DNA of 64,000 bases from the NCBI RefSeq assembly GCF_900112585.1, contig NZ_FOLY01000006.1:124001-188000 (forward strand). Reading direction: 5' to 3'. Positions within the stretch are counted from its first letter, which is position 1, and each line of letters begins with the position of its first letter. The DNA comes from Kushneria avicenniae. GTDB taxonomy: Bacteria > Pseudomonadota > Gammaproteobacteria > Pseudomonadales > Halomonadaceae. The notes below the pieces were generated by a model. That model did no database searches and had not been told where the DNA came from. It saw only the letters and a list, made by a program, of their open reading frames with translations. The translations under genes and the position numbers were made by a program. Below, piece by piece: positions 44,670 to 57,854 of this stretch.

Positions 44670-46139
44670 ATGGCCGTTTTCAACATCCAGCAGCTCTATA
44701 TCGACGGCAAGCGCGTTGACGCAAGCTCCGGTGAAACCTTCGAGTCCATCAACCCCTACAACGGTGACGTGCTGGCCGAAGTTCAACAGGCCTCTCAAAG
44801 CGACGTTGATCGAGCGGTTGATTCGGCGCGGCGTGGCCAGAAGATATGGGCCGCCATGACCGGCGTTGAGCGCTCGCGCATCCTCAATCGCGCCGTGGCA
44901 CTGCTGCGCGAGCGAAACGACGAGATTGCTCGCATCGAATCGATGGACACCGGCAAGCCGCTGAGCGAAACCACCGCAGTGGATATCGTGACCGGCGCGG
45001 ATGTTCTGGAGTACTACGCCGGCCTTGCCGCTGCAGTGGAAGGCGAGCAGATTCCCGTACGTTCGGACTCCTTTGCCTATACCCGGCGTGAGCCGCTTGG
45101 CGTCTGCGCCGGCATTGGCGCCTGGAACTACCCGATTCAGATTGCCTGCTGGAAGTCCGCCCCGGCGCTGGCGACCGGCAATGCCATGATTTTAAAGCCC
45201 AGCGAGGTCACTCCGCTGACCACACTGATGCTGGCCGAGATTTTCACCGAAGCAGGCCTGCCCGATGGCGTTTTCAACGTCGTTCAGGGCGACGGACGCG
45301 TCGGCGCCATGCTGACCGAGCACTCCGGCATCGACAAGATCTCCTTTACCGGCGAAGTGGGGACCGGCAAAAAGGTGATGGCCTCCTCGGCCGCCTCGTC
45401 GCTGAAGGAAGTCACCATGGAGCTGGGCGGCAAGTCTCCCCTGCTCGTGTTTGCCGATGCGGATCTCGACCGCGCCGCCGATGGTGCGATGATGGCCAAC
45501 TTCTACTCCAGCGGTCAGGTGTGCACCAACGGAACGCGGGTGTTTGTGGAGCGCTCGGTCAAGGACGCCTTTGAAGCGAAGCTGCTTGAGCGTGTCGAGC
45601 GCATGAAGGCCGGTGATCCGCTGGATCCGAGCACCAATTTCGGCCCACTGGTCAGCTTCGAGCATCTGGACAAGGTCTGCGACTATCTCAGGATCGGCCA
45701 GCAGGACGGTGCTCGACTGCTGGTGGGCGGAGCGCGCATGACGGAGGGCGACTTCGGCAAAGGCGCCTTTGTGGCGCCCACCATCTTTACTGACTGCCGC
45801 GATGATATGCGCATCGTGACAGAAGAGATTTTCGGGCCCGTCATGTCGATTCTGGACTTTGATGACGAAGAGGACGTCATTCGCCGTGCCAACGACACCG
45901 ATTACGGTCTGGCCGCCGGGCTTTTCACCGAGGGCTTGAACCGCGCACATCGCGTGGCACACCAGCTCGAAGCCGGTATCTGCTGGATCAACACCTGGGG
46001 CGACAGTCCGGCACAAATGCCGGTCGGCGGCTACAAGCAGTCCGGCGTGGGTCGGGAAAACGGGCTGCTGACGCTTGCACACTATACGAGGGTCAAGTCC
46101 ATTCAGATCGAGATGGGCCCCTTCGAATCGGCCTTTTGA
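44670..46139 (+). CDS. betB: Betaine aldehyde dehydrogenase
   Basis: Oxidises betaine aldehyde to glycine betaine with NAD(P)+. The 489-residue ALDH has the catalytic Glu in [12 protein letters not shown] and Cys in [15 protein letters not shown]. The C-terminal [20 protein letters not shown] is typical of BetB and contains the substrate-side Trp. GGGAG precedes the ATG. It is the middle gene of betIBA and makes the osmoprotectant expected of a halophile. Confidence 0.97.
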   Translation: MAVFNIQQLYIDGKRVDASSGETFESINPYNGDVLAEVQQASQSDVDRAVDSARRGQKIWAAMTGVERSRILNRAVALLRERNDEIARIESMDTGKPLSETTAVDIVTGADVLEYYAGLAAAVEGEQIPVRSDSFAYTRREPLGVCAGIGAWNYPIQIACWKSAPALATGNAMILKPSEVTPLTTLMLAEIFTEAGLPDGVFNVVQGDGRVGAMLTEHSGIDKISFTGEVGTGKKVMASSAASSLKEVTMELGGKSPLLVFADADLDRAADGAMMANFYSSGQVCTNGTRVFVERSVKDAFEAKLLERVERMKAGDPLDPSTNFGPLVSFEHLDKVCDYLRIGQQDGARLLVGGARMTEGDFGKGAFVAPTIFTDCRDDMRIVTEEIFGPVMSILDFDDEEDVIRRANDTDYGLAAGLFTEGLNRAHRVAHQLEAGICWINTWGDSPAQMPVGGYKQSGVGRENGLLTLAHYTRVKSIQIEMGPFESAF

Positions 46140-46225
46140 TCACCGCTTTTCATTGTGCCGCGGCGGGTATCGAGATAAAGCGTCGCTCGATTCCCGGCCC
46201 ATGACCTGTCAGGAGGGCCTGCTTG

Positions 46226-47923
46226 ATGGCTGACATGCGTGAATATGACTACATCATCATCGGTGCCGGTTCAGCCGGTAACGTTCTGGCGGCACGTCTG
46301 AGTGAAGACGATGACGTCACTGTCCTGCTGCTGGAAGCCGGCGGCCCGGACCATCGACTGGACTTTCGCACCCAGATGCCGGCAGCGCTGGCCTATCCGC
46401 TACAGGGCAAGCGCTACAACTGGGCCTTCGAGACCGACCCGGAACCTTTCATGAACCAGCGTCGAATGGAGTGCGGGCGCGGCAAGGGGCTGGGGGGCTC
46501 CTCACTGATCAACGGCATGTGCTATATCCGCGGCAATGCCATGGATCTGGAAGGCTGGGCCGAGCAGCCGGGTCTCGAGGACTGGAGCTACGCTCACTGT
46601 CTGCCCTACTACAAAAAGGCTGAAACCCGCGACATCGGCGGCAATGATTACCATGGCGATCACGGCCCGGTACAGGTGGCCACCCCCAAACCGACCACCA
46701 ATCCGGTCAATCGTGCCTTTATCGAGGCCGGCAAGCAGGCAGGGTTCGGGGAAACCGACGATCTCAACGGCTACAAGCAGGAAGGCTTTGGCCCGATGGA
46801 TCGCACCACCACGCCCAACGGTCGCCGATCCTCGACCGCGCGGGGCTATCTCGATATTTCTCGCCATCGCCACAACCTCACGATCGAAACTCACGCCGTC
46901 ACCGACCGCATCCTGTGCCGGGACAAGCGGGCCACGGGCGTGGCCTATGCCCGCAAGGGCACCCAGCAGGAAGTACGCGCGCGTCGTGAAGTGCTGCTGT
47001 GTGCCGGCGCCATCGCCTCTCCGGCCATCCTGCAGCGCTCCGGAATCGGTGATCCAGAGTGGCTCAACGAGATGAGCGTCGATGTGGTCCACGAGCTGCC
47101 GGGCGTGGGCAAAAATCTGCAGGACCATCTGGAGATGTACATCCAGTACGAATGCAAACAGCCCATCACACTCTACTCGGCACTGAAATGGTACAACCAG
47201 CCTGCCATCGGTGCGCAGTGGCTGTTTCAGGGCAAGGGGATTGGCGCCAGCAATCAGTTCGAGGCCGGTGGCTTCATTCGCACCGACGAGGGCGAATCCT
47301 GGCCCAACCTGCAGTATCACTTCCTGCCGTGCGCCATCAGCTACAACGGCAAGAGCGCCGTGCAGGCCCACGGGTTTCAGGCCCATGTCGGCTCGATGCG
47401 CTCGAAAAGTCGGGGACGCGTCAAAATCAAATCACGCAACCCGGACGAAGCGCCCAGCATTCTCTTTAACTACATGAGCCAGGCGCGTGACTGGGAAGAG
47501 TTTCGCGATGCCATTCGCGTGACGCGCCGCATCATCGAACAGCCGGCCATGGACCCCTACCGCGGTCGAGAAATTGCCCCTGGCGCGGAGATTCAAAGCG
47601 ACGAGCAGCTCGATGACTTTGTGCGTCATCATGCCGAGACCGCTTACCACCCCTGCGGCACCTGCCGAATGGGCGAAGGACCGGATGCAGTGGTCGACGG
47701 TCAGGGACGCGTCCATGGCATGGAAGGACTGCGCGTGATCGACGCCTCGCTCATGCCCGTGATCGTGACCGGCAACCTGAATGCTACCACCATCATGATG
47801 GCGGAGAAGCTTGCCGACTGCGTGCGTGCGCGCAAGCCGCTGGCGCCTCTGACAGAAGTTCCCTTCCATACGGCGCAGCAGCCCCATCAGAACGCGCGTG
47901 ATGCCGGATCGACGCAGGCCTGA
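46226..47923 (+). CDS. betA: Choline dehydrogenase
   Basis: GMC-family flavoprotein of 565 residues, membrane-associated in relatives, that oxidises choline to betaine aldehyde. The FAD fold is [23 protein letters not shown] signatures are [20 protein letters not shown] and [19 protein letters not shown]; the active-site His lies in [22 protein letters not shown] lies nine bases before ATG 46226; TTG 46223 is also in frame. It ends the betIBA operon. No choline transporter gene (betT) is next to it in this window. Confidence 0.97.
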   Translation: MADMREYDYIIIGAGSAGNVLAARLSEDDDVTVLLLEAGGPDHRLDFRTQMPAALAYPLQGKRYNWAFETDPEPFMNQRRMECGRGKGLGGSSLINGMCYIRGNAMDLEGWAEQPGLEDWSYAHCLPYYKKAETRDIGGNDYHGDHGPVQVATPKPTTNPVNRAFIEAGKQAGFGETDDLNGYKQEGFGPMDRTTTPNGRRSSTARGYLDISRHRHNLTIETHAVTDRILCRDKRATGVAYARKGTQQEVRARREVLLCAGAIASPAILQRSGIGDPEWLNEMSVDVVHELPGVGKNLQDHLEMYIQYECKQPITLYSALKWYNQPAIGAQWLFQGKGIGASNQFEAGGFIRTDEGESWPNLQYHFLPCAISYNGKSAVQAHGFQAHVGSMRSKSRGRVKIKSRNPDEAPSILFNYMSQARDWEEFRDAIRVTRRIIEQPAMDPYRGREIAPGAEIQSDEQLDDFVRHHAETAYHPCGTCRMGEGPDAVVDGQGRVHGMEGLRVIDASLMPVIVTGNLNATTIMMAEKLADCVRARKPLAPLTEVPFHTAQQPHQNARDAGSTQA

Positions 47924-47949
47924 TCATAACGTCACGTCCTGCTCGCTCA

Positions 47950-47981
47950 TGACAGCACCGGGCCCGCGCCCGGTGCGGTCA
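47950..47981. terminator. Bidirectional hairpin between betA and edd
   Basis: A perfect 9-bp stem GCACCGGGC / GCCCGGTGC with a CCGC loop, extended by TGAC/GTCA arms, lies between the two convergent genes. The T run is short (ATTT), so termination may be partial. Confidence 0.65.
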
Positions 47982-47995
47982 TTTATGCCATCGGT

Positions 47996-49867
47996 TCAGA
48001 CTGAAGCCTTCGCGGCATTCACCGGTGCACCGGCGACCACCTCGGCGGCCTCAAAACCGCCAAAGGTGCTGGCCCCCTCCTCGGCGCTGCCTACCAGTTG
48101 ACGCATGCCGGCAAACATTTCCCGGCCCAGACCGTGATGATACGACGCGAGATCGACGCCGGCGTCCGGTCGGGCGTTGAACTCATCGGCATCGATCAGC
48201 ACCTCGAGACGGCCGTTGATCGAATCGAGTCGCACCATGTCGCCATCACGAAGGCGCGCCAGCGGCCCGCCATCCACCGCTTCCGGCGTCATGTGAATCG
48301 CTGCCGGCACCTTGCCGGAAGCACCTGACATGCGACCATCGGTCACCAGCGCCACGCGGAAGCCGCGATCGAGCAGCGAGCCGAGATAGGGCGTGAGCTT
48401 GTGAAGCTCCGGCATACCGTTGGCACGCGGGCCCTGAAAGCGCACCACAGCGATGACATCACGCTCAAGCTCGCCGTTGGTGAAGGCTGTCTTGAGCGAC
48501 TCCTGATCGGCAAACACCCTGACCGGCGCCTCGATCACGCGAAACTCCGGCTTGACCGCGGAGACCTTGATCACGCCGCGACCGAGATTGCCATCCAGCA
48601 CCGCCAGTCCACCCGTGGGCGAAAAGGGATGGTTGATGTCGGTGAGCACCTCCGGGTCCAGACTCTGTGCCGGCCCCTCACGCCAGACGAGCTTCTCTCC
48701 CTCCAGAAAGGGCTCCTGAAGGTAGCTTTCTGCCAGCGTCCTGCCCGTTACGGTCGGGATATCACCGTGCAGCAGGCCACCCTTGAGCAGCTCGCGGATC
48801 AATACGCTCATGCCGCCGGCCGCGTGAAAGTGGTTCACATCCGCCTGCCCGCTTGGATAGACGTGCATAAGACTCGGCACCACTGCCGAAAGCTCGTCGA
48901 AATCATCCCAGTTCAGGGTGATACCCGCGGCACCGGCCATGGCAATCAGATGCATGGTATGGTTGGTGGAGCCGCCCGAGGCCAGAAGCCCGACCAGCGC
49001 GTTGACGATGGCGCGAGCGTCGATCTGCTGCCAGAAGGGCAGATAGTGGCCGCCCGGCTCCGAGTTCTTGATCGCCCGTTCGGTGCCATGAGCGGTCAGG
49101 GCATCACGCAGCGGCGTGTTCGGATTGACAAAGGAAGACCCCGGCAGGTGCAGCCCCATGATCTCCATCATCAACTGATTGGAGTTGGCCGTGCCGTAAA
49201 AGGTGCAGGTGCCGGGCGCATGATAGGAGGCCGACTCGGATTCAAGAAGCTCGGTGCGCCCGACCTTGCCTTCGGCAAACCTCTGACGAATGCGCGCCTT
49301 TTCCTTGTTGGGCAGGCCGCTGGGCATGGGGCCGGCGGGAACAAAAACCGCCGGCAGGTGCCCAAAGCGGGCGGCGGCAATAAAAAGCCCTGGAATGATC
49401 TTGTCACATACGCCCAGGTAAAGCGCCGCATCAAACATATTGTGGGAAAGCCCGATGGCCGCACTGCGAGCGATGTTGTCACGCGAGAACAGCGACAGCT
49501 CCATGCCCGGCTGGCCCTGGGTGACCCCGTCGCACATGGCCGGCACACCGCCGGCCACCTGCGCCGTTGATCCCATGCGGCGTGCCGCTTCGCGAATGAT
49601 GTCGGGGAAGCGCTCGAAGGGCTGATGGGCCGAGAGCATGTCGTTATAGGACGTGATGATCCCCAGATTGGCACTATTACTGAGCTTGAGCTGCTGCTTG
49701 TCGGAAGCATTACAGGCGGCAAAGCCATGGGCCAGGTTGCCGCAGTCAAGGGCGCCGCGATGAACACCACGGCGATGCTGCGCCTGCATGCGGGCTTCAT
49801 ACAGGGCGCGACGTGACGCGGAGCGCTCGATGATGCGCCGGGTCACGCGGGTCAGGGTGGTATGCAT
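47996..49867 (-). CDS. edd: 6-phosphogluconate dehydratase
   Basis: IlvD/Edd-family [4Fe-4S] enzyme of the Entner-Doudoroff pathway, converting 6-phosphogluconate to KDPG. The 623-residue length matches Edd. Iron-sulfur ligand Cys residues lie in [23 protein letters not shown] and [14 protein letters not shown]. The N-terminus [16 protein letters not shown] is typical. ATG 49867 is preceded by GAGG five bases upstream; ATG 49885 is less likely. No other ED gene is adjacent. A HexR-like operator lies upstream. Confidence 0.96.
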   Translation of the reverse strand: MHTTLTRVTRRIIERSASRRALYEARMQAQHRRGVHRGALDCGNLAHGFAACNASDKQQLKLSNSANLGIITSYNDMLSAHQPFERFPDIIREAARRMGSTAQVAGGVPAMCDGVTQGQPGMELSLFSRDNIARSAAIGLSHNMFDAALYLGVCDKIIPGLFIAAARFGHLPAVFVPAGPMPSGLPNKEKARIRQRFAEGKVGRTELLESESASYHAPGTCTFYGTANSNQLMMEIMGLHLPGSSFVNPNTPLRDALTAHGTERAIKNSEPGGHYLPFWQQIDARAIVNALVGLLASGGSTNHTMHLIAMAGAAGITLNWDDFDELSAVVPSLMHVYPSGQADVNHFHAAGGMSVLIRELLKGGLLHGDIPTVTGRTLAESYLQEPFLEGEKLVWREGPAQSLDPEVLTDINHPFSPTGGLAVLDGNLGRGVIKVSAVKPEFRVIEAPVRVFADQESLKTAFTNGELERDVIAVVRFQGPRANGMPELHKLTPYLGSLLDRGFRVALVTDGRMSGASGKVPAAIHMTPEAVDGGPLARLRDGDMVRLDSINGRLEVLIDADEFNARPDAGVDLASYHHGLGREMFAGMRQLVGSAEEGASTFGGFEAAEVVAGAPVNAAKASV

Positions 49868-49930
49868 GAAAACCTCACCTGTCACGGTCTCGAATGGGAG
49901 TGCATCAGTCTATCTGAATTGGCACTCTTT

Positions 49931-49945
49931 TGTAGTTAAGCTACC
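49931..49945 (-). promoter_or_regulatory. HexR-like operator before edd
   Basis: The sequence TGTAGTTAAGCTACC is close to the HexR palindrome TGTARTWWWAYTACA known to control edd and other central carbon genes in gammaproteobacteria. It lies 64 bp upstream of the edd start, in the 324-bp divergent gap before the efflux operon. The last base of the palindrome deviates. Confidence 0.6.
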
Positions 49946-50191
49946 TTTTTCGTCCGCTTTCGTCACGGACCGCCCTGTCAGAACCGGGTCGGTCGCCGCA
50001 TGAAAGCATCGGCATTAAAATCTGCAGATAAAATGATGTCATTCCATGCACCCTTTGCAGCAGGTCATGCGATACCCTGAGGTTGTCGCAATGATCGCCG
50101 ATAACCATTGCCAGCCTGACACACTCCCTCGACGGGTACCCGCTCCGGTACCGGTTGTGCAAAACGATAGCCTGACAACGGAAGTGGCCGC

Positions 50192-51466
50192 ATGTCTCAC
50201 CCCTCTTCAACGCACCGTGTGTCCATCAAACGCGTGCTCTTGTGGACTCTGTTACTCATTGCCGTACTGGTCATTGCGTGGTGGTTTTTCCTGCGCGAGA
50301 GCCCCGAAAGCGAGGGTGGCGGCGCGCAGAGTGGCGCCATGCCGCGCCCGGCGGTGGCCGCCGTGGCCGCTCGAACGGGCGATTTCCCGGTCACCCTGAG
50401 CGCGCTGGGTACCGTTCGCTCTCTTTCCAGCATCGCTATACGCCCCCGCGTCGAGGGCGAGCTGGTCTCCGTGGATTTCGAGGAAGGCCAGCGCATCGAG
50501 AAGAATCAGGTACTGGCCCGCATCGATGATCGCACCTACCAGGCCCAGCTGGCCCAGGCCAACGCAGAGCTGACCCAGAACCAGGCGCAGCTGGCCACGG
50601 CCCGTGAAGATCTGAAGCGCTACGAGAATCTGAGCCGCGCCAATAACGTGTCGCGTCAGGACCTGGAAACCCAGCGTCAGCTGGTTCGACAGTATGAAGG
50701 GGCCGTGGAGGCCTCCCGTGCCAGCGTTCAGGACGCCCGCGTGCAGCTGGACTACACCACCGTTCGCGCCCCGGCCGGTGGCATCATTGGCCTGCGCAAT
50801 GTCGATCCAGGCAATATCGTCTCTACCGGCGATGATGACCCCATCGCTACGCTGACGGCCCTTGATCCCATCTCGGTCGTGTTTTCCCTGCCCGGTCAGT
50901 ATCTTTCCCGGGTGCGCAGCAGCATGGTACAGGGGCGCATGACGGTCAGCGTCATGAATGACGATGCCGCCGGGACGATCGCCAAGGGCGAGCTGACCAG
51001 CATTGACAGCGCCATCAATACCGACACAGGCACGGTACGCCTGCGCGCGCGGCTGGATAATGACAACGAGCAGCTCTACCCCAACGCCTTCGTCAACGTG
51101 GAACTCATCCTGACCACGCTGGACGACGTGATCATCGTGCCCGAAACCGCCATCCAGAATAGTGAGTCCGGTAACCACGTCTATGTGGTGGATGACAGCA
51201 ACACGGTGCATCAGCGCCGCATCAGCGTCGGCGCCAGCGATGATCTCCACGCCGTGATCGAATCGGGACTCGACGCCGGTGAACACGTGGTTGTCGATGG
51301 GGTGGACCGCCTTCGCGACGGTGCCCGGGTCAACGTGGTGAGCAACAGCCTGCCCGGCGAGACCGATGCCGGCGATAGCACACCTCCGGCAGGCGAGACC
51401 ACCAATGAAGGTCAGATAAAGGCCAGCGACGACGCCCCCGAAGGCGAGAGTGATCGATCGTCATGA
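50192..51466 (+). CDS. mdtA: RND efflux periplasmic adaptor (MdtA-like)
   Basis: Membrane-fusion protein of 424 residues linking the RND pumps to an outer-membrane channel. A single N-terminal anchor ([19 protein letters not shown], about residues 16-34) replaces a lipoprotein signal. Lipoyl and hairpin parts follow ([20 protein letters not shown], then Gln- and Ala-rich helices, [20 protein letters not shown]), then the beta-barrel domain ([15 protein letters not shown]). The tail is acidic and rich in Glu and Asp. The start overlaps nothing upstream; its stop overlaps the first pump by 4 bp. Confidence 0.95.
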   Translation: MSHPSSTHRVSIKRVLLWTLLLIAVLVIAWWFFLRESPESEGGGAQSGAMPRPAVAAVAARTGDFPVTLSALGTVRSLSSIAIRPRVEGELVSVDFEEGQRIEKNQVLARIDDRTYQAQLAQANAELTQNQAQLATAREDLKRYENLSRANNVSRQDLETQRQLVRQYEGAVEASRASVQDARVQLDYTTVRAPAGGIIGLRNVDPGNIVSTGDDDPIATLTALDPISVVFSLPGQYLSRVRSSMVQGRMTVSVMNDDAAGTIAKGELTSIDSAINTDTGTVRLRARLDNDNEQLYPNAFVNVELILTTLDDVIIVPETAIQNSESGNHVYVVDDSNTVHQRRISVGASDDLHAVIESGLDAGEHVVVDGVDRLRDGARVNVVSNSLPGETDAGDSTPPAGETTNEGQIKASDDAPEGESDRSS

Positions 51467-54400
51467 ACCCGTCGCGCCTTTTCATTCTCCGACCGGTCGC
51501 CACCTCGCTGATCATGCTGGCCATTCTGATGGCCGGCGTCATGGCCTATCGCCTGCTGCCGGTGGCCTCCCTGCCGGAAGTGGACTACCCCACCATTCAG
51601 GTGACGACGCTCTATCCCGGCGCCAGCCCTGAAATCATGCTTTCCAACGTCACCTCGCCACTGGAGGACCAGCTCGGGCAGATTTCGGGTCTTGAGGATA
51701 TGCGTTCCGCCAGCACCGGTGGGGCGTCGCTCATTACGCTGCGCTTCGGGCTCGATGCTGATCCGGGCGTGGCCGAACAGGACGTTCAGGCCGCCCTCAA
51801 TCAAGCCGGCAACCTGCTGCCCGATGACCTGCCCATGCCGCCGAGCTACAGCAAGGTCAATCCGGCGGATGCGCCCATCATGACGCTTGCGGTGCGCTCG
51901 GAGAGCCTGCCGCTGACACGTGTCTATGACCTGGTGGATACCCGGCTGGTACAGCGGCTCTCACAGGTCAGCGGTGTCGGTCTGGTCTCCCTGTCAGGCG
52001 GTCACGAGCCCGCCATCCGCATCGACGGTGACGCCCGGCGCATGGCGGCCCACGGGCTGGACATGGAAGCCGTGCGCAATGCCATCACGGCGGCCAACGT
52101 CAACCAGCCCAAGGGCACCCTGTATGGCCCCTACCGCGCGCTGACCATCGATGCCAACGATCAGCTCACCTCGCCCGACCAGTACCGCGACCTGATCGTT
52201 AAATACGACAACGACATGCCGCTTCGCCTTCGCGATATCGCAAGCGTTCACGAAGGCTCGGAAAATGCCTGGCTGACCGCCTGGGCCAACCACGACCCGG
52301 CGCTGATCATCAGCGTCCAGCGCCAGCCCGGGGCCAACGTCACCAGCGTGGTCGATGACATTCAGCGCCAGCTCCCCGAGCTGCAGGCCACCCTGCCGGA
52401 CAGCGTGGACATCTCGGTGCTCAGCGATCGCACCCAGACCATTCGCGCCTCCGTGGAGGATACCCAGTTCGAGCTGGTGCTGGCCGTAGGGCTGGTCATC
52501 CTCATCACCTTCTTGTTTCTGCGCAATATTCCGGCCACCATCATCCCGAGCCTGGCCGTACCCATGTCACTGATCGGCACCTTCGGCGTCATGCATCTGG
52601 CCGGGTTCAGCCTTAACAACCTCACCCTGATGGCCCTGACCATCGCCACCGGCTTTGTCATCGACGATGCCATCGTGGTGCTGGAAAACATCATCCGCCA
52701 TCTGGAAAAGGGCGAAAAACCCGTCGATGCTGCCCTCAAGGGCGCCCGACAGATCTTTTTCACCATCATCTCGCTGACGGTGTCACTGGTGGCGGTACTG
52801 ATCCCGCTGCTGTTCATGCAGGACGTGGTCGGAAGACTCTTTCGCGAGTTTGCCATCACGCTGGCCGTGGCGATCGTGATCTCGGCGTTCATTTCGCTCA
52901 CGCTCACGCCCATGCTGTGCGCGAAAATGCTCAAGGCACGCCCGGCCGAGAGAGACAGCGGCCACAACGACCCGCAGCACCACGCCGAGAGCTACTCGGG
53001 TCTGTTCGGGCGGCTGCTGCGTCTTTATGACCGCGGACTTCAATGGGTATTAAGGCATCAGCGGCTGACGCTGGCCGTGGCGGTCATCACGTTTGCCGTG
53101 ACCGCACTTTTGTATCTCGCCATTCCCAAGGGGCTGTTTCCGCAGCAGGATACCGGCGCCATCCGCGGCATCAGCGAGGCGGATCAGTCCATCTCCTTTG
53201 AGGCGATGGCCCATCACCAGCAGGCGCTGGCAGACATCATCCTGCAAGACCCGGCGGTCGAGAGTGTGTCTTCGAGCATCGGTGTGAATGAGGACAACAG
53301 CACGCTCAACACCGGCCGCTTCCAGATCAATCTCAAGCCGCTGTCCGAGCGCGACAGTGCCGAGAGGGTCATCAAGCGACTCACCGACAGGAGCCAAAGC
53401 GTCGCCGGCATGCGCCTTTACCTGCAGCCGCTGCAGGACCTGACGCTGGATGACAACGTCAGCCGCTACCAGTACCAGATGTCGGTGACCAACAATGACG
53501 CCGATATACTGGCGCACGATGTGAAAGCCCTGCTGGAGGCCATTCGCCAGTCACCGGCCATTTCGGGCGTGGCCTCGGATCTGCAGAATCGCGGCCTTCA
53601 GCTCTATCTGAATATCGATCGTGACCGTGCCAGCCGGCTGGGCATCAGCGTCAGCGACATTGATGCCACGCTCTATAACGCCTTCGGCCAGCGTCTGATC
53701 TCGACCATCTTCACCCAGTCCAACCAGTACCGGGTGGTGATGAACGTCGCGGACGATCAGCAGCGTGGCCCTGCAGCGCTGGACCGTCTCTATCTTGAGG
53801 CAGAAAGCGGTGACATGGTGCCGTTGACGTCACTGGTCAGCATCGAACAGCGTTATACGAGCCTGTCGCTGTCACGCCAGAACCGCACGCCTGCGGCCAA
53901 CGTCTCCTTTGACGTGGCGCCCGGATATTCGCTGTCGCAGGCCTTTGATGCCATCGATGATGCCCGCAGTCATGCCAGTCTCGACCGCGACACGCAGCTG
54001 AACTATCAGGGCGCCGCGCTCGGCTTTGCCGGCTCCACGGCCAATACGCTGCTGCTGATTCTGGCGGCCGTAGTGGTGATGTATATCGTGCTGGGTGTGC
54101 TTTACGAGAGCTACATTCACCCGCTGACCATTCTCTCTACCCTGCCCTCGGCCGCCATCGGCGCACTGCTGGCGCTGATGATCACCGGCAACGATCTGGG
54201 CATGGTGGGCATCATCGGCATCATCCTGCTGATCGGGATCGTCAAGAAAAACGCCATCATGATGATCGACTTTGCCCTCGACGGTCAGCGCCACCAGGGG
54301 CTGACGCCGGGTGAGGCGATCTATCGGGCGGCGCTTTTGCGCTTTCGTCCCATCATGATGACGACCTTTGCCGCGCTTTTTGGCGCCATCCCCCTGATGC

Positions 54401-54585
54401 TGGCCAGCGGCTTCGGCGCCGAGCTTCGCCAGCCGCTGGGTCTGGCCATGGTGGGCGGTCTGCTGGTGAGTCAGCTGCTGACGCTCTTTACCACGCCGGT
54501 CATCTATCTGTTCTTTGATCGGCTGTCCGGTCGCGTCATCGGGCACTCCCATGACGCTGATACCAGCAACGGGCATGTCTCATGA
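51463..54585 (+). CDS. mdtB: RND efflux transporter, first subunit (MdtB-like)
   Basis: Inner-membrane proton-driven pump of 1040 residues with 12 expected membrane segments and two large periplasmic loops. The proton-relay Asp pair is in [20 protein letters not shown] (TM4) and the Lys in [17 protein letters not shown] (TM10). With a second RND gene right after it, overlapping by 4 bp, it fits the heteromultimeric MdtBC type. The N-terminus [20 protein letters not shown] resembles MdtB. The natural substrates are not readable from sequence; bile salts, novobiocin-like drugs and metals are known for the family. Confidence 0.94.
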   Translation: MNPSRLFILRPVATSLIMLAILMAGVMAYRLLPVASLPEVDYPTIQVTTLYPGASPEIMLSNVTSPLEDQLGQISGLEDMRSASTGGASLITLRFGLDADPGVAEQDVQAALNQAGNLLPDDLPMPPSYSKVNPADAPIMTLAVRSESLPLTRVYDLVDTRLVQRLSQVSGVGLVSLSGGHEPAIRIDGDARRMAAHGLDMEAVRNAITAANVNQPKGTLYGPYRALTIDANDQLTSPDQYRDLIVKYDNDMPLRLRDIASVHEGSENAWLTAWANHDPALIISVQRQPGANVTSVVDDIQRQLPELQATLPDSVDISVLSDRTQTIRASVEDTQFELVLAVGLVILITFLFLRNIPATIIPSLAVPMSLIGTFGVMHLAGFSLNNLTLMALTIATGFVIDDAIVVLENIIRHLEKGEKPVDAALKGARQIFFTIISLTVSLVAVLIPLLFMQDVVGRLFREFAITLAVAIVISAFISLTLTPMLCAKMLKARPAERDSGHNDPQHHAESYSGLFGRLLRLYDRGLQWVLRHQRLTLAVAVITFAVTALLYLAIPKGLFPQQDTGAIRGISEADQSISFEAMAHHQQALADIILQDPAVESVSSSIGVNEDNSTLNTGRFQINLKPLSERDSAERVIKRLTDRSQSVAGMRLYLQPLQDLTLDDNVSRYQYQMSVTNNDADILAHDVKALLEAIRQSPAISGVASDLQNRGLQLYLNIDRDRASRLGISVSDIDATLYNAFGQRLISTIFTQSNQYRVVMNVADDQQRGPAALDRLYLEAESGDMVPLTSLVSIEQRYTSLSLSRQNRTPAANVSFDVAPGYSLSQAFDAIDDARSHASLDRDTQLNYQGAALGFAGSTANTLLLILAAVVVMYIVLGVLYESYIHPLTILSTLPSAAIGALLALMITGNDLGMVGIIGIILLIGIVKKNAIMMIDFALDGQRHQGLTPGEAIYRAALLRFRPIMMTTFAALFGAIPLMLASGFGAELRQPLGLAMVGGLLVSQLLTLFTTPVIYLFFDRLSGRVIGHSHDADTSNGHVS

Positions 54586-57500
54586 GTCTGTCCTCGCCCT
54601 TCATTCAGCGACCGATCGCCACCTCGCTGCTGACGCTGGCGATCATTCTGGGCGGACTGCTCTCCTATATGCGCCTGCCGGTAGCACCGCTGCCGGCGGT
54701 ATCGTTCCCGACCATTCTGGTCACAGCCAGCCTCTCCGGTGCCAACCCGGAGACCATGGCCTCGACAGTGGCGACACCGCTGGAGCGCTCGATCGGGCAG
54801 ATCGCCGGCATCAGCCAGATGACCTCGTCGAGCTCGGAGGGCTCAACCAGCGTGGTCATTCAGTTCGATCTGGACAAGGACATCAACGAAGCGGCCCGAG
54901 AGGTACAGGCGGCCATCAACCGGGCCGAGGCGCTGCTGCCAACCGCCATGACCAGCTCACCCCGGCTTCGAAAGCTTAATCCGGCCGACTCCCCCATCAT
55001 GCTGCTGTCGCTGACCAGCGCCGAGATCGACAAGGGCACGCTCTATAACCTGGCCGATCAGGAGATTGCCCCGCGCATATCGCAGGTGGAGGGCGTTTCG
55101 CGCGTCAGCGTCGGCGGCAGCTCCTCACCGGCAGTGCGCGTCACGCTCAACCCGCGCAAGCTGGCAAATGGCGGTATCAGCCTTGATCAGATTCGAGATG
55201 CCATCAATGCGGCCAACAGCAACCAGCCGACCGGCTTTACCGAGGATGACCGATACCGCTGGAGCATTCATACCGACTCGCAAATGTTTGAAGCGCAGGA
55301 CTATCGCAACCTGATCATCGCCAGAGATGGTGATCACATCATGCGTCTGGGCGATGTGGCCGACGTCGAGAAAAGTGTCGAAGACATTTATAACGTTGGC
55401 TTTTATAACCGCCAGCCGGCAGTGGTCATCGTGGTCAGCCCGGCCAGCGATGCCAACGTGATCGAGACCATCGACCGTATCAGGGCGCGCCTGCCCGGCA
55501 TCCACGCCGCGCTGCCCGCCAGTGCCGATCTTCATACGGTGCTGGATCGCTCTCCCGGCATCAGCGCCTCGCTGCAGGAAACCCAGATCGCCCTGATTCT
55601 GGCCGTGGTGCTGGTGGTCATGGTGGTATTTGTCTTTTTGCGTAACCCGCGGGCCACGCTGATTCCCAGCGCTGTCATTCCGGTATCGCTATTGGGCACC
55701 TTCATGGTGATGTCTCTGCTGGGCTATTCGCTCAACACGCTGTCACTGATGGCCCTGATCATTGCCATTGGCTTCGTGGTGGATGATGCCATCGTGGTGG
55801 TGGAAAACATTGCAAGACACATTGAAGCCGGCATGAACGTGCGCCAGGCCGCGCTTCTGGGCGCGCGAGAAGTGGGCTTCACGGTGCTGTCGATGAGCGT
55901 ATCGCTGGTCGCCGTATTTGTACCGCTGCTGTTTCTGGGCGGCTTCATCGGCCGGCTTTTCCACGAGTTTGCCATGACGCTGGCCACGGCGGTGATGGTC
56001 TCGCTGCTGGTGTCGCTGACGCTGACGCCGATGCTCTGCTCGCGCTGGCTGAAAAGCACCGGAGACGACAACGCCTCCAGCGGCCTCAAGCGGGTGATCG
56101 AGCGCTGCGGCCAGCACATTCTGGCAGGCTATGAGCGCACGCTGGATGTCGCGCTGCGCCATCGACGGCTGACGCTTTTGTCGCTGGTGGCGGTGATCGT
56201 GCTCAACGGTTTTTTATATGTCCACATCGACAAGGGATTCGTGCCCGATCAGGACACCGGACGACTGATCGGCGCCGTGCGCGGCGATCAGAGCATCTCC
56301 TTTGATGCCATGTCAGCCAAGCTGGAAACGGCGCGCGACCGCCTGCTGGCCGATGACTCGGTGGCCAGCGTGCTGGGCTTTCTGGGCGGCAGCGGCCCAG
56401 CCGGCGGTGGCGTCAACTCGGCCACGCTCTTTGTGTCCCTGAAGGAGGATCGGCAGGGAGATACCAATGCCAACGGTAACCGCCTCACGGCCATGATGGG
56501 CGATATTCCGGGCGTTCAGGTGTTCATGCGCGGGTTGCAGGATCTACACATGGGCGGTCGCTCCTCGAGTAACAGCCAGTATGAGCTGACGCTCAAAAGC
56601 GACGATCTCGCACTACTGCGGCAGTGGGCGCCGCGGGTGGCGCAGACCATGCGCGACATCCCCGAGATTACCGGCGTGGACAGCGACAATCGCAGCGGCG
56701 GTCAGGCCATCAGGCTGGTCGTGGATCGCGACCGGGCCGCGCGCCTGGGGCTGAGCATGCGCGATATCGACACCCTGCTGGGCAATGCCTTCGCTCAGGG
56801 ACAGATTTCAAGCGTCTACGAGGGCACCAATCAGTACTACGTGGTGCTGGAAGTCGCCAGCCAATGGCAGCGCTCGGCCCGGGCGCTGGAGATGATGCAT
56901 ATCGTCAACGATGACGGCAGCCCCATACCGCTGTCGGCGTTCAGCCACTACGAACGCAGCACCAGTCCGGTCAGCGTCAGCCACCAGGGACAGTTTGCCG
57001 CGACCACGGTGTCGTTCAACCTGAGCGACGGGGTGTCGCTTTCCGAAGCCACCGACATCATCAGTAACCGACTGGACCGCCTGCATCTACCCACCGATGT
57101 CCAGGCCGACTTCGAGGGCAGCGCCGCCAGTTTCCAGAGCGGCGTGGAAACCATGCCCTGGCTGATTCTGGCCGCGCTGGTGACGGTCTATCTGGTGCTG
57201 GGCATTTTGTATGAAAGCTACATTCATCCGCTGACGATATTGTCTACCCTGCCCTCCGGCGGAATCGGCGCGCTGCTGGCGCTGATGTGGCTCGACAAGC
57301 CCTTCACTCTGATTGCACTGATCGGCATCATCCTGCTGATTGGTGTGGTCAAGAAAAACGCCATCATGCTGGTGGATTTTGCTCTGAGCGCCGAGCGCGA
57401 GCGTGGTCTATCGTCGCAGGAAGCCATTCGCGAGGCGGCGCTGGTCCGCTTTCGTCCCATCATGATGACCACTCTGGCCGCCATTCTGGGCGCCCTGCCG

Positions 57501-57644
57501 CTGATGTTCGGCACCGATGAAAATGCGGCCCTGCGCGCACCGCTGGGTATCTCCATCGTGGGCGGGCTGATTGTCAGCCAGATCCTGACGCTCTACACCA
57601 CGCCGGTGGTCTATCTCTACCTGGATCGTCTGCGACGACGCTGA
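54582..57644 (+). CDS. mdtC: RND efflux transporter, second subunit (MdtC-like)
   Basis: A 1020-residue RND pump, distinct in sequence from the first. The proton-relay motif is [20 protein letters not shown] and the Lys is in [17 protein letters not shown]. The N-terminus [20 protein letters not shown] is MdtC-like. It probably assembles with the MdtB-like subunit into a mixed trimer. It overlaps the preceding gene by 4 bp and ends in a strong terminator. No TolC-type channel is in the operon, so a shared TolC elsewhere is required. Confidence 0.94.
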   Translation: MSLSSPFIQRPIATSLLTLAIILGGLLSYMRLPVAPLPAVSFPTILVTASLSGANPETMASTVATPLERSIGQIAGISQMTSSSSEGSTSVVIQFDLDKDINEAAREVQAAINRAEALLPTAMTSSPRLRKLNPADSPIMLLSLTSAEIDKGTLYNLADQEIAPRISQVEGVSRVSVGGSSSPAVRVTLNPRKLANGGISLDQIRDAINAANSNQPTGFTEDDRYRWSIHTDSQMFEAQDYRNLIIARDGDHIMRLGDVADVEKSVEDIYNVGFYNRQPAVVIVVSPASDANVIETIDRIRARLPGIHAALPASADLHTVLDRSPGISASLQETQIALILAVVLVVMVVFVFLRNPRATLIPSAVIPVSLLGTFMVMSLLGYSLNTLSLMALIIAIGFVVDDAIVVVENIARHIEAGMNVRQAALLGAREVGFTVLSMSVSLVAVFVPLLFLGGFIGRLFHEFAMTLATAVMVSLLVSLTLTPMLCSRWLKSTGDDNASSGLKRVIERCGQHILAGYERTLDVALRHRRLTLLSLVAVIVLNGFLYVHIDKGFVPDQDTGRLIGAVRGDQSISFDAMSAKLETARDRLLADDSVASVLGFLGGSGPAGGGVNSATLFVSLKEDRQGDTNANGNRLTAMMGDIPGVQVFMRGLQDLHMGGRSSSNSQYELTLKSDDLALLRQWAPRVAQTMRDIPEITGVDSDNRSGGQAIRLVVDRDRAARLGLSMRDIDTLLGNAFAQGQISSVYEGTNQYYVVLEVASQWQRSARALEMMHIVNDDGSPIPLSAFSHYERSTSPVSVSHQGQFAATTVSFNLSDGVSLSEATDIISNRLDRLHLPTDVQADFEGSAASFQSGVETMPWLILAALVTVYLVLGILYESYIHPLTILSTLPSGGIGALLALMWLDKPFTLIALIGIILLIGVVKKNAIMLVDFALSAERERGLSSQEAIREAALVRFRPIMMTTLAAILGALPLMFGTDENAALRAPLGISIVGGLIVSQILTLYTTPVVYLYLDRLRRR

Positions 57645-57669
57645 TCGATGCCGGAATCCTTAGTGTTAC

Positions 57670-57701
57670 AGGCCCTTTCCGGCAGCGGAAAGGGCCTTTT
57701 G
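57670..57701 (+). terminator. Rho-independent terminator of the mdtABC-like operon
   Basis: An 11-bp perfect stem GGCCCTTTCCG / CGGAAAGGGCC with a GCAG loop is followed by TTTT, about 25 bp after the stop. Confidence 0.92.
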
Positions 57702-57854
57702 CATTCGACGCCCTGGTGAAGCGTTTTACGCTCGATTCATGAACAGCGTTTAACAACATCACGTCAGATGGTAGGTTACGGAAGACGTGACGTGTCACAA
57801 CAATGAAAACCCTGTCACGTCCTTCATACATAATAACGAGTAAAGGAACAGTTC

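Noticed and set aside
57770-57800. CRP-like site before the porin gene
   Set aside because: The symmetric CGTGA-TCACA pattern has a 4-base spacer, not the 6 bases a CRP site needs.
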